From Bacteroidota bacterium (lineage in GTDB: Bacteria > Bacteroidota > Bacteroidia > Chitinophagales > Saprospiraceae), in contig JANSWP010000001.1 of assembly GCA_024743405.1 (NCBI GenBank), forward strand, positions 124,001 to 188,000: a DNA stretch of 64,000 nucleotides, given 5' to 3'. Each line of letters begins with the position of its first letter. The first letter of the stretch is position 1. The notes below the pieces were generated by a model. The model worked only from the letters and a program-made list of their open reading frames with translations, was not told the origin of the DNA and searched no databases. The position numbers and the translations under genes are program-made. This document shows positions 1 to 8,778 of the stretch, one piece after another.

Positions 1-22
1 GAAAACACCTACCTTTCAAGTC

Positions 23-30
23 TACCTTTG
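23..30 (+). promoter_or_regulatory. -7 promoter box for the first gene
   Basis: TACCTTTG matches the Bacteroidota -7 consensus TAnnTTTG and lies 33 bases before the ATG at 64. The matching -33 element would fall right at the window edge, so it cannot be checked. Confidence 0.5.
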
Positions 31-63
31 CGTTATTATTTCACCTGACTCAAAAAAAAAATT

Positions 64-459
64 ATGAAAAAATTATTGCTTTTAAGTTTACTTACTTTTC
101 TAACTGCTTCTTCTTTTTCTCAAAATGATGTCCCACAAAATAGAATTAAAAAAACGCTCGAACTTGATGGCTCTTCCTTTCAAAAAGAAATTAAATTGAT
201 GGTAAGGGAAGAAAAAACATTAAGGTATTCTGTTAAAGGGAAAATCACTGGTGGAAAATTTGACGTAAAAATCTATGACCCGAATGGCAAAAAAGAAAAT
301 GGGTTTCTTTTAAGTACAATGGAAGGAAGCAACGCAAAAGGAAGTTTAATAGAAGTCAATACCGACCCAATACCTGGAATTTGGGTTTTCAAAATTGATA
401 ATTCAAAATCAAAAGGCTCCATTTCACTTTCTGCTTTTCAGAATAATAGAGGATTATAA
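64..459 (+). CDS. small secreted protein of unknown function
   Basis: This 131-residue protein starts with a clear signal peptide: two lysines, a leucine-rich core to about residue 15, then Ser-Phe-Ser-Gln around 17-20. The mature part (about 110 residues) alternates short strands and turns, with a DPNG turn and a late GIWVFKI strand. This resembles a small beta-sandwich of the pre-peptidase C-terminal kind, but the likeness is weak and I do not assign a family. A -7 box sits just upstream and a strong terminator-like hairpin follows at 511-533, so it is probably transcribed alone. It is probably periplasmic or surface-exposed. Confidence 0.7.
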   Translation: MKKLLLLSLLTFLTASSFSQNDVPQNRIKKTLELDGSSFQKEIKLMVREEKTLRYSVKGKITGGKFDVKIYDPNGKKENGFLLSTMEGSNAKGSLIEVNTDPIPGIWVFKIDNSKSKGSISLSAFQNNRGL

Positions 460-474
460 AAACACGCATCTTTC

Positions 475-1494
475 ATGAAATCACCCAACTGTTTTAATAA
501 AAAAACTATGCTCAGCCTCATTTTGAGGCTGAGTTTGTTTCCATTTTGTGTATTTGCATATCAAATTACAGGCAAAATATTATTACCCGAAACACCAGTA
601 TGGTCACCTGTCATTTATCTTTCTCTTATACCTTCTTTTGATGATCTGAATGCCGTTTCCGAAGATTTCATTATCAATAAATCTGACATTAGATCGGATG
701 GATATTTTATAATTAAAGGCGAAAACATTCCGGAAGGAGACCGAATTTATCGACTTCATATTTGTCAAAAAGGTGACCCAATCGCCACTATAATGATTGG
801 AGGAGAAGAAGAAAATCATTGTCACTTTTTGATGAATAAAAATTCAAAAATACTTTTTAATAGTACAGATTTGTTGTTCTCAAATTATCAAATTTCTCAA
901 AATGAGGCTTTAGACAACTTAAAAGAATAGTTGTCCTTTCGAAAAAAACCACCTACTGTTAATTCAAAAACGAATCGGGAATTTTGGCAAAAAGAATTCA
1001 AAAATGCCCTTTTCTCCTTTACCGATACTTGCCAAATTGCCACAATGGGTTTACTTGCCCTTCATTATTTGGATTATGAGAACGAACTTCAGGCGCAACC
1101 TAAATATTACCAAGAACTTTATTCAAAATAGGAAAAAGAAAAAGATCTTTCACCCTACTTTTTAGAATTTAAGCAAAAGCTTCAATTACATGGAGTACTG
1201 AAAGAAAATACCTTTTATAACTTATGGGCTTCACTCCTAGTCATTTTGATTTCAGGAGGAATCCTTCTTATTTTTCTCAACAAGAAAAAGTCTCAACGCA
1301 AGACTTTTTCAGATACTAAAATTGCTCAATTGTCTAATCAAGAACTTCGAGTTTTTGAATTATTGAAAACGGGCAAAACGATTAAATAAATCTCTAACGA
1401 GTTAAATATTGGACTCAGCACCGTGAAGTCTCATATCCATAAAATATATTCTAAACTAGGTATAAAGTCTCGAAAGGAAGTGCGTGTTTTATGA
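475..1494 (+). pseudogene. membrane-bound LuxR-type regulator, interrupted by three in-frame stops
   Basis: One reading frame runs from 475 to the TGA at 1492-1494 and gives one coherent protein, but it is broken by TAG at 928-930, TAG at 1129-1131 and TAA at 1387-1389. There is no frameshift. Read through, the protein has a signal peptide (Met at 475 or 508), a periplasmic part with a DUF4369-like strand pattern, a transmembrane segment encoded near 1216-1284, and a C-terminal LuxR/GerE helix-turn-helix with the usual LSTVKSHIHKIYSKL recognition region. The third stop falls inside this DNA-binding domain, in a context (TIK-stop-ISNEL) where the family normally has Glu, one base from TAA. The likeliest reading is a recent pseudogene. 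Stop-codon readthrough or substitution errors in the assembly are alternatives. The last 6 bases overlap the convergent DUF2851 gene. Confidence 0.75.
511..540 (+). terminator. intrinsic terminator of the first gene, inside the broken regulator's 5' end
   Basis: CTCAGCCTCA (511-520) pairs perfectly with TGAGGCTGAG (524-533) across a three-base loop, followed by a T-rich tract. It would end the transcript of the 64-459 gene. It begins directly after the ATG at 508, so it lies inside the 5' coding region of the broken regulator and would attenuate read-through into it. Confidence 0.6.
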
Positions 1495-2787
1495 TATCGT
1501 ACTTTCCTCTTCAGGAGCGCGTTTCAAAATTGAATTTCCGATGGAACAATCCAAACATTTTTTATGATCACAATACCTATTTTTTAATTGTAAAAGTGCC
1601 TGTGTTTGATAAGCGGAATCAGGTTCCTGCCCTAAATCCATCCAACTAGAAACAATAATATTCTTCTCCGGTTTTAAGGCTTCCAAAAAACGAAAAGCTT
1701 TGTCCTTAAAAGAATCTTCTTCTTTTCGTTTACCAAATAAGAACAAGAAAGGCACTACTGTATTAATCACAATAAGATAAATGGCACTCTTTCCTAAGCT
1801 CTTATTTCGTTTTGTTGATTCCTTATCGAATACATAATGTGTTAACCAATAATCTGCAAGTTGAACTTGAAACAACTTTTCAACTTCAGCAACATTTTCT
1901 ATTTCCAGAATTTTGTTAAATAAATGTACCGATTGGACAATCAATGAAGCGAATTGAGCCAAACGAATGGTTGGAAAATTGGCAGGTCGCATTCTTAAAA
2001 ACTTCCAACTGGTTTCTGAAAGAGGATGTAAAGAATATTTTTTTTGTAGAAAATGATATTCCTTTCTTAACCGTTTAGGGTAATCATCTTGAAATTCTTT
2101 TTCTAATAAACCAGCTTGTCCAAAAAGCAAAGCTTCGATTTGTAAGCGATTGTTTTTGTGCTTCCCAAGAATAATATGTGGCAAAGATTGAGCAAGCATT
2201 TCGAAAGGTTCAGCATTGACTTTTAATCCAAAATTTTTTGCCAAAAATTGATAAAAAGTAGCTTCCCAGTCTCCTTTGTTTTCTTCTAACCTTTGTTCGA
2301 TCGCCTTTGTCTTTTCTTCTAAACGGTCGACTAACATCCGATCAAGCCAAAGATTTTTTGTGATTTCTGAAACCTGAAAAAAATGATATTGGCAAGGAAT
2401 CCAATGTTCATTATTCAATAATCTCAAATAGATTTTGGACAGATTTGACGGTATTCGGTTTCGCAATTCTAAGCATGGAATTCGCTCACCAGAAGTCCTA
2501 AAGATTGGTCTATCTTCTTCCAGAACTACGTGCAAAATCACATTATTATAGGCTTTATTGTGTTGATGATTATGAGCCAACCAATCAGATGATTTTAGGT
2601 GGATTTCTACATTTCCTGCCCAAATAGTCTCCCCAATTTGTATTTTGGAGTTCAAAAAATCTGGTCCAGCATTTTGATTGTTTTCCCCCGATTGAATCAG
2701 TTTTATAGATTCACCTTCGGTGGTTTGTAGGTCGGTAAGGTCAAAACGTTTGTGTCGCCAAACGTAATGGAGAAATTTTTCTTTCAT
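1489..2787 (-). CDS. DUF2851 family protein
   Basis: This 432-residue protein of unknown function belongs to DUF2851, a family widespread in Bacteroidota. Hallmarks are the start MKEKFLHYVW, an early GENNQNAGPDFLN segment, then GNVEIHLKSSDWLAHNHQ and the YNNVILHVV strand. It ends in a Cys cluster (CDHKKCLDCSIG, spacing CX4CX2C) that looks able to bind metal. I chose the Met at 2787 because family similarity begins there; the open frame continues upstream to 2892 with no recognisable content. No signal peptide is seen, so it is probably cytoplasmic. Its stop overlaps the end of the convergent pseudogene by 6 bases. Function is unknown. Confidence 0.85.
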   Translation of the reverse strand: MKEKFLHYVWRHKRFDLTDLQTTEGESIKLIQSGENNQNAGPDFLNSKIQIGETIWAGNVEIHLKSSDWLAHNHQHNKAYNNVILHVVLEEDRPIFRTSGERIPCLELRNRIPSNLSKIYLRLLNNEHWIPCQYHFFQVSEITKNLWLDRMLVDRLEEKTKAIEQRLEENKGDWEATFYQFLAKNFGLKVNAEPFEMLAQSLPHIILGKHKNNRLQIEALLFGQAGLLEKEFQDDYPKRLRKEYHFLQKKYSLHPLSETSWKFLRMRPANFPTIRLAQFASLIVQSVHLFNKILEIENVAEVEKLFQVQLADYWLTHYVFDKESTKRNKSLGKSAIYLIVINTVVPFLFLFGKRKEEDSFKDKAFRFLEALKPEKNIIVSSWMDLGQEPDSAYQTQALLQLKNRYCDHKKCLDCSIGNSILKRAPEEESTIS

Positions 2788-2908
2788 ATAGAGCGTGTTT
2801 TTTGAGAGAGAGTTTAAAATTAAGACATTTCCGTAAAATCGCAAGAAAACGAACCACTTCTTTTTTCGTAAAATTGCAATCTCAATTAACATTTGAAATG
2901 CATAACTA

Positions 2909-3154
2909 ATGAAAGCATCTGTCGAAATCAGTATGTATCCATTGACGAAAGAATATGGGACACCGATTCTTCAATTTATTCACCGATTAAAAGAATATCC
3001 AGAGTTGGAAATTCGCTCCAATACCATGAGCACACAAGTTTTTGGTGAATACGACGATTTGATGTCTATTTTGACAAAAGAAATGAAAGCTTCTTTTTCC
3101 GAAGAACTTGAAACAGTAATGGTTTTCAAAATCGCCAACCTCGATTTGAGATGA
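2909..3154 (+). CDS. YkoF/MTH1187-like thiamine-binding-type small protein
   Basis: An 81-residue protein with a single ferredoxin-like fold pattern. It starts KASVEISMYPLTKEYGTPILQFI and ends with a VMVFKIANL strand. The first strand plus the SMYPL turn is typical of the YkoF/MTH1187 group (thiamine- or HMP-binding, or uncharacterised small proteins). There is no signal peptide and no thiamine riboswitch upstream, so ligand specificity is unproven. Its stop codon overlaps the start of the next gene (ATGA, 3151-3154), which suggests translational coupling with the SGNH-like protein. Confidence 0.6.
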   Translation: MKASVEISMYPLTKEYGTPILQFIHRLKEYPELEIRSNTMSTQVFGEYDDLMSILTKEMKASFSEELETVMVFKIANLDLR

Positions 3155-4245
3155 AAAAAACAACAGGGAATATTATTTTGGTAGTAGTCGGTCTGGGCAT
3201 AGGTTTACTTTTGGGCGAGTTTGTAATTCGAATGTTTGCACCTCAAAAATTGGTTAAACCTTGCTTTCAGAATGATTCGGAGGTGGCACTTTCGGGTGTT
3301 TCTGAATGCGAATATTTAGACGATTGGCAAGCCAATTTTTTCAGATATCATGTTCGATTAAACAATCTTGGCTTTAGGATGGATTCCGATATTGAACCTT
3401 CGGATAAAAATTTGGCGGTTTGCTTAGGCGATTCTTTCACTTATGGATGGGGCGTCAATCAAGACGATTCTTTTTGGGGTATATTGAAGAAGACAGTAGA
3501 CAAATTTGGGCTGGATAATAAATTTTTGAATGCAGGTTTTCCTGCCTATTCTACGGGGCATTGTACCAAAGCATTGGAAAAATTGAGCGAAAATCATGAT
3601 GTCAAAAAAGCAATTTACTTTATGTATTTCAATGATCTTTTTGATAACGTGAGTGAAAACATCAATTATCGAAGCCATGTGTTTAAAGAAAATCCAAATG
3701 GCGAAATTGATTTAAAGCCTGTCCAAGTTTTTTCAAAAACAAAAAGAATTTGGCATGCATTGCAAGTCCCTGATTGGTTATATAAAAATTCTCATTTGAC
3801 AATTTTATTAAAGAAAATTCTTCAAGGCGAACAAAAAACGATCACTCAACAAAGACCTTTTTCAGAAAACAATTTACCAGAATCAGAAATCGAAAAAATG
3901 ACTAAAGTGTCCTTAGCACATTTAGAAAACTTAAATCAAAAATGCCAAGAAAAAGGAATTGAGTTGATGATTGTTTGGATTCCGTGCTGGCTAGAATTAG
4001 ATTTAGAAAATGATATGGAATGGCTCAATAATTATCCCTATGCAACTTTTAAAAATGACTTGAAAAACTTCAACTTTTTTGACCCTACTCAAAAAATGAA
4101 TGAACTCTTAAAGGATAAAAATGCCAAAATATCTGACTATTATTTCGGCGAAGGGCACTATAATAAAAATGGAAACCAACTTTACTATCAAGCTATTTGG
4201 CAAGAAATTTTAAAATTTCTTACGCCAATGCCTACTACTCACTAA
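3151..4245 (+). CDS. membrane-anchored SGNH/GDSL hydrolase-like protein
   Basis: This 364-residue protein has an N-terminal membrane anchor (residues about 7-24) followed by an SGNH-type domain. The catalytic block GDSFTYGWG is present with Ser95, and an N-A-G-x-P segment (NAGFPAYSTG) follows as block II. The C-terminal catalytic block reads GEGHYNKNGN, with His336; most family members have Asp two residues before the His, here it is Glu334. It is probably an esterase or acetyl-transfer enzyme working on envelope polysaccharide from the periplasmic face, but the substrate is not visible. The start overlaps the YkoF-like gene by 4 bases. Confidence 0.7.
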   Translation: MKKTTGNIILVVVGLGIGLLLGEFVIRMFAPQKLVKPCFQNDSEVALSGVSECEYLDDWQANFFRYHVRLNNLGFRMDSDIEPSDKNLAVCLGDSFTYGWGVNQDDSFWGILKKTVDKFGLDNKFLNAGFPAYSTGHCTKALEKLSENHDVKKAIYFMYFNDLFDNVSENINYRSHVFKENPNGEIDLKPVQVFSKTKRIWHALQVPDWLYKNSHLTILLKKILQGEQKTITQQRPFSENNLPESEIEKMTKVSLAHLENLNQKCQEKGIELMIVWIPCWLELDLENDMEWLNNYPYATFKNDLKNFNFFDPTQKMNELLKDKNAKISDYYFGEGHYNKNGNQLYYQAIWQEILKFLTPMPTTH

Positions 4246-4257
4246 AACTGTATAATA

Positions 4258-4986
4258 TCACATATCTCTTTTCCATAGCTTCCCTTCAATCAACGTTTTA
4301 TACACTATATCTTGCATACTTCGACTGACAGGAATTTGCCGGTCTTTAATTTTCAATTGATTGCCATCCATTAATTCGACTTGTTCAATTGCCACAATAA
4401 AGGAACGATGAACGCGAATGAAATTTTCAGGCGGAAGTTCCTTTTCCAATTGTTTGAGAGACAAGAGCGTAAGATATCTTTTTTGCTTTGTGAAGATAAA
4501 AATATAATCTCTTTCCGATTCAAAATACAGAACATCATCGAGTTGTATTTTGATGTATTGCCCATCGCTTTTAATGAAAAAATGTCCTTGATCAGTACTC
4601 TTATTTTTTTCTGAAGATTGATTTTGTAACTCAAAGTGAGTACGAGCTTTATTGGCAGCTTTTAGAAACCTTTGGAAAGAAATAGGTTTGACCAAATAGT
4701 CAAGGGCATCCAATTCGAAACCTTCCGTCGCATAGTCTCGGAAGGCCGTCGTGAAGATAAATATGGGTGGATTTTTTAAGGATTTTATAAACTCGATGCC
4801 TGTTAGATCAGGCATTTGAATATCTAAAAACAAAAGATCAATATTGTTCTCCAATAAGAAATCATTGGCTTCCAGTGCACTTTTGCAGGTCGCAATAAGT
4901 TTCAAAAACGGGGTTTGTTCGACATAATGTGCCATCCCCTTTCGGGCAACAGGTTCATCATCAACTACGAGACATTTGAGCATCAT
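4258..4986 (-). CDS. LytTR-family response regulator
   Basis: This 242-residue protein has a CheY-like receiver domain (about 3-120) with acidic residues Asp9/Asp10, phospho-acceptor Asp55 in FLDIQMPDLTG and the K of YLVKPISF. A LytTR DNA-binding domain follows (about 140-235) with the typical FESERDYIFIF and FIRVHRSFIVAI strands. It acts as a transcription factor phosphorylated by the kinase encoded 70 bases upstream on the same strand. The order kinase then regulator, transcribed leftwards, indicates one operon. Targets are not visible. Confidence 0.9.
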   Translation of the reverse strand: MMLKCLVVDDEPVARKGMAHYVEQTPFLKLIATCKSALEANDFLLENNIDLLFLDIQMPDLTGIEFIKSLKNPPIFIFTTAFRDYATEGFELDALDYLVKPISFQRFLKAANKARTHFELQNQSSEKNKSTDQGHFFIKSDGQYIKIQLDDVLYFESERDYIFIFTKQKRYLTLLSLKQLEKELPPENFIRVHRSFIVAIEQVELMDGNQLKIKDRQIPVSRSMQDIVYKTLIEGKLWKRDM

Positions 4987-5056
4987 GGTTTCTTTATTTC
5001 ACATATTCATCGAATTCTTGCCAACTTGGATAATTTGACAACAACATTTTCAATCT

Positions 5057-6070
5057 TCAATTCAGTTTGATTTCTAATATCGTTCGAAAGATTTTTCCGT
5101 CATTTTGAATATCCAATTCATAATGATTAGGATACATCAACTCTAGTCTTCTCTTTACATTTTTAAGCCCAATCCCCCCCACATTTCCATTCATTTTTTT
5201 GTTTGGGTTAACCGTATTTTGTGTCTGAAAATGTAAAATATCTTCGTCCAAATTCATCTTGATTTCTACTTTAAACCCTTTTGAGTTAGAGCCATGTTTA
5301 AAAGCATTTTCAATAAATGGAATCAAAAGCATTGGCGCAATCTTGAAGTGCTTCTGTGTTCTAGGTAGATGATATTTCAAATTCAAAATATCATCATCAT
5401 GCCTCATTTTTTGGAGTTCAATATAATTTTCTAGGTATTCAATTTCCTTGTTCAGATCAACATAATCTTTATTGTAATCATATAACTGATGACTCAAAAT
5501 ATCAGAGAATTTGAGAAGTACCTCCTTGGCTTTCTCATCTTTTTGCTCCATCAAAAAATAGATCATATTGAGCGCATTAAATATAAAATGTGGATTGATT
5601 TGAGATTTCAACATTTCAAGCTCCGTTTCCAAATTTTTTCGCTCCAATTCTTTCGCATAGTTGTTTCGTTCATTCCATTGCTGCATAAACTTAAACATCG
5701 TTGTAAAAGCAACCATCACTGCTGTATCCAAAGACATCATCATTACTCCTTGGAGCGAAACGTAATAATCTCTACCAGTATAAAGCCACACCCCAAAATT
5801 TATCAATGTTGCATTCAAAAAAATAAACCCAACAATACCAAGGCTATAAAACCAATACTTTTTGCGCTCTATCAAATATTTAGGTAGCCAGAAATTATAA
5901 TTAAAGTAAACAATCCCAATAGATCCCAAAACAATGTGAAGGTTATAGGTAGTCCTAAAACGAGGATGAAAGGGTGCATCTTGGATGCAGCTAAAAATCC
6001 AATAAATAACCCAAAAAACGAGATGGAATTGCCAAGAAGTCGTTGGAAAACTTTGAACCTTTTTTGTCAT
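5057..6070 (-). CDS. LytS-like sensor histidine kinase (His_kinase family)
   Basis: This 337-residue inner-membrane protein has about four transmembrane segments in residues 15-130 and no evident extracytoplasmic sensor domain, so the ligand may be sensed within the membrane. The phospho-acceptor His161 lies in QINPHFIFNALN, the signature of the His_kinase (PF06580) class. The ATP-binding N-box is PFIENAFKHG (Asn255), and a GGIGLKNVKRRL G-box follows. It pairs with the LytTR regulator encoded just downstream. Bacteroidota carry many such pairs and the sequence does not say which stimulus this one reads. Confidence 0.9.
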   Translation of the reverse strand: MTKKVQSFPTTSWQFHLVFWVIYWIFSCIQDAPFHPRFRTTYNLHIVLGSIGIVYFNYNFWLPKYLIERKKYWFYSLGIVGFIFLNATLINFGVWLYTGRDYYVSLQGVMMMSLDTAVMVAFTTMFKFMQQWNERNNYAKELERKNLETELEMLKSQINPHFIFNALNMIYFLMEQKDEKAKEVLLKFSDILSHQLYDYNKDYVDLNKEIEYLENYIELQKMRHDDDILNLKYHLPRTQKHFKIAPMLLIPFIENAFKHGSNSKGFKVEIKMNLDEDILHFQTQNTVNPNKKMNGNVGGIGLKNVKRRLELMYPNHYELDIQNDGKIFRTILEIKLN

Positions 6071-6254
6071 TAGCTATAAAATTGACATGATAATTGCTCT
6101 AACCATTAGCAGTAAATAAAATTTGGACAGCTTATTCTTTAAAAAAACATTAGATACGCATTATCTAACAAAACCAATATTTAATCATTTGATGTCGATA
6201 ATTTTCAATTTTATCGGGTAGGTCATTACCTGTTGTATTATTTTTCCACATAGG

Positions 6255-6285
6255 TTGAATGACATATTATTAAAAACGATCTTTG
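6255..6285 (+). promoter_or_regulatory. probable promoter of the 6308 gene
   Basis: TTG (6255-6257) and GATCTTTG (6278-6285) are separated by 20 bases. The second box has one mismatch to TAnnTTTG. The spacing and the position 22 bases before the ATG fit a Bacteroidota promoter. Confidence 0.45.
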
Positions 6286-6307
6286 CCTCCCTCAACACAA
6301 AACTATT

Positions 6308-6634
6308 ATGAAGAAGAAAGGTAAACAACAGAATTATGATTATCAGTTTATGGTAGATTTTACACTACCCGAAGTTCTTACAGAAGAATTTATGAGTTTA
6401 ATTCCTCATCAGCGCGCAAGCGTCAATCAATTTTTTACGGATGGAAAATTGGTCAACTATGCACTTTCGCTTGAAGAATCTAAACTATGGGCAGTGTTTA
6501 ATGCTAATTCTGAATTAGAAGTCATGGAATTAATTGTAGAGATGCCCTTGGCAAAGTTTATGGAAATTCGAATTTCCATGCTGACTTTTTATAATACATC
6601 GAAAGAACAGATGCCTGCTTTTTCTATGAATTGA
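6308..6634 (+). CDS. small muconolactone isomerase-like protein
   Basis: This 108-residue cytoplasmic protein has the order of elements seen in the muconolactone delta-isomerase (MIase) fold: a first strand (YQFMVDFTLP), a helix, GKLVNYALSL, a strand WAVFNANSELEVMEL, and the closing PLAKFMEIRISML. Length and the 'leaving LPL..y/f-M-x-I' ending match the family. Family members often serve as ferredoxin-fold dimers with varied roles, so isomerase activity should not be assumed. It stands alone between the kinase and the convergent carbonic anhydrase. Confidence 0.5.
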   Translation: MKKKGKQQNYDYQFMVDFTLPEVLTEEFMSLIPHQRASVNQFFTDGKLVNYALSLEESKLWAVFNANSELEVMELIVEMPLAKFMEIRISMLTFYNTSKEQMPAFSMN

Positions 6635-6646
6635 GAAATGAAATAA

Positions 6647-7159
6647 TCATTTAAACCAACTTGAATATTTCAAATAATTATTGGCAATACGTTCAATATT
6701 GTCCTTAAATTTCTCAGTCGACAAAAGCTTCACTTTCTTTGCAGGTATACCTGCATATATATATCCTGACTCTAGTTTTGAATTTTCTAAGACCACGGCT
6801 CCTGCCGCTATCAAAACATTTTCTTCGACAACCGCACGATCCATTACGATAGCTCCCATTCCTACTAACACATTGTCTTTAAGCGTACATCCATGTACAA
6901 TAGCTCTATGACCTATACTTACTTGATTTCCAATAGTCGTTGGTGCTCTTTCATAAGTACAATGTATTACTGCTCCATCTTGAATGTTGACCTTGTTTCC
7001 AATTCGAATCGCATTCACATCGCCCCGAACAACTGCCTGAAACCATACCGAACAGTCATCTCCCATGATGACGTCTCCGATGACAGTCGCACTTTCTGCC
7101 AAATAAACATTTTTGCCAAATTGGGGGTTAAAACCTCGTACAGATTTAATTAATGCCAT
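6647..7159 (-). CDS. gamma-class carbonic anhydrase family protein
   Basis: This 170-residue protein is a left-handed beta-helix made of hexapeptide repeats (VIGDVI, IRIGNKVNI, VLVGMGAIV, VLIAAGAVV). The three histidines that bind the metal in this family are visible as His66 (VIHCTY), His84 (SIGHRA) and His89 (IVHGC), and the GIPAKKV ending is typical. It would form a trimer and may hydrate CO2, but many YrdA/PaaY-like members have no proven activity. I start at the second of two adjacent Met codons. It converges with the MIase-like gene 12 bases away. Confidence 0.85.
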   Translation of the reverse strand: MALIKSVRGFNPQFGKNVYLAESATVIGDVIMGDDCSVWFQAVVRGDVNAIRIGNKVNIQDGAVIHCTYERAPTTIGNQVSIGHRAIVHGCTLKDNVLVGMGAIVMDRAVVEENVLIAAGAVVLENSKLESGYIYAGIPAKKVKLLSTEKFKDNIERIANNYLKYSSWFK

Positions 7160-7334
7160 CACTTTATCGTTTTATTTTTTAGTTATTCATGTGTCATTTA
7201 ATGTAACTACTTGTGTATTCTGGAGCACAAATATGTCTTTTATACGAATCAATTCCCAACCTACGTTTTAAAAATTGGTTGATACTAATTTTTATTTTAA
7301 TTTAGTGATGTCTGCTTACTCAATGAAATTATTT

Positions 7335-8768
7335 ATGAAATATCTTATCTCTCTTCTCTTTTTACTTTATCAAACGAGTCTTTTCACTCAAATAGTGACC
7401 GTTTCTGAACCCATGACACTCCGTAATGATGCATCATATGATTTACTGGGAAATATAAAGGGGAACATACTACTATTTCGAGATCAGCTCACAGAATTCA
7501 AAGTCCAATGCTTCAATGAAGACCTAAAACAGATTTGGGAAAAAGAAATTGAACTGGATAAAAAGAGACCTCAAATAACTGGAATTTTACCTTCTAAAAA
7601 TGATTTTAGTGTACTCTATCAATATAAGATAAAAGGCAATAGTATGCTAAAATGCCACAAATATGATGCGGGGGCTAATTTGGTTGATTCAGTATTAGTG
7701 AAAAATTATGGAGATTTATTTTATACCCCTAACCTAGAAATTATTCGGTCAGATGATAGAAGTAAAATTTTAGCTCATTATTTCGAAAGGCCAAATGAAT
7801 TCCATGTATTGGTTTTTGATGTGGAAAAAATGGAATTTTTATGGGAAAAAGATTTTCTTCTAGATGATTTAAATTACGATGAAGATTTTCAACAAATACT
7901 TGTTGGCAATGATGGTACAATGCAACTCATTATCGAAAAAAACAACCGAAAAATCAAACAGGAGGAACATATCTTTGAAATATTCTCATATGGCATAGAA
8001 ACTGATTTTTCAACCGTTCGATATACTGTAGAAATGAAAGATCACTTGACTTATGACGTCTATTTTGCTTATGATAATTTAAATAAACATTTAGTTGCTG
8101 GTGGACTTTATTCACTTGAACATAGAGGACGAGCGGAGGGTTCTTATTATTTAAATGTTGACCCAAAAGATCCAAGTAATTTAACGCTAACCTTCCATCC
8201 TTTTGGTAATGAATTTGTGGCAACACTTTTGGAAAAATCAAAAAATAAAAACAAAGGTATTCCTGAAGTTAGTGTTCAGGAAGTTGTTTTGAGACGAGAT
8301 GGTGGCATTTTACTAATTGGTGAATTAAACAAAATTTCCGAACGTACCAATGCTGGACCTAGTAGTTACTATGGACGTGGCTCAACTAATATTAGGGATT
8401 ATTATTATGACGATCTATTTGTCATATCCATACACCCTAATGGCAATATTCATTGGACAAATGTGATGCATAAAAAACAATTTTCGCAAGATGATGGTGC
8501 CATTTATTCTTCTTATTTTTTGGCAAAAACCTCTAGCGCATTAAGGGTTATTTTCAATGATGAAATCAAATATGAAAATACCGTTAGCGAATATGTAATT
8601 AAAGGAAATGGGGAGCACGATCGCAACTCTGTCATGAGTACCGAAAATCAGCAATTAAGACTTAGGTTTCGAGATTCGATCCAGACTGGTTCAGACGAAA
8701 TTATTATTCCGAGCGAACGCAGAAATCGATTGAAGCTAGTAAAAGTTATTTTTAATAGAAGAACATGA
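7335..8768 (+). CDS. secreted protein of unknown function
   Basis: About 477 residues starting from the Met at 7335, which begins a good signal peptide (KYLISLLFLLYQTSLFTQ). Upstream in-frame Met codons at 7275, 7308 and 7323 would add charged or hydrophobic residues before it and look less likely. The rest is strand-rich, with repeated patterns such as VLVFDVEKMEFLWEKDFLL and LFVISIHPNGNIHWTNVM that look like beta-propeller blades reporting values. There is no lipobox and no type IX C-terminal domain. I do not recognise the family. It is probably periplasmic or outer-membrane associated. Confidence 0.65.
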   Translation: MKYLISLLFLLYQTSLFTQIVTVSEPMTLRNDASYDLLGNIKGNILLFRDQLTEFKVQCFNEDLKQIWEKEIELDKKRPQITGILPSKNDFSVLYQYKIKGNSMLKCHKYDAGANLVDSVLVKNYGDLFYTPNLEIIRSDDRSKILAHYFERPNEFHVLVFDVEKMEFLWEKDFLLDDLNYDEDFQQILVGNDGTMQLIIEKNNRKIKQEEHIFEIFSYGIETDFSTVRYTVEMKDHLTYDVYFAYDNLNKHLVAGGLYSLEHRGRAEGSYYLNVDPKDPSNLTLTFHPFGNEFVATLLEKSKNKNKGIPEVSVQEVVLRRDGGILLIGELNKISERTNAGPSSYYGRGSTNIRDYYYDDLFVISIHPNGNIHWTNVMHKKQFSQDDGAIYSSYFLAKTSSALRVIFNDEIKYENTVSEYVIKGNGEHDRNSVMSTENQQLRLRFRDSIQTGSDEIIIPSERRNRLKLVKVIFNRRT

Positions 8769-8778
8769 GTAAACTAAC

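Noticed and set aside
475-1494. Genome-wide reassignment of TAG/TAA as sense codons
   Set aside because: Other genes in the window use TAA and TAG as ordinary stops, so the three stops in this gene cannot mean a changed code.
5489-5887. 132-residue open frame antisense to the LytS-like kinase
   Set aside because: It lies wholly within the kinase gene and its composition mirrors membrane segments read backwards.
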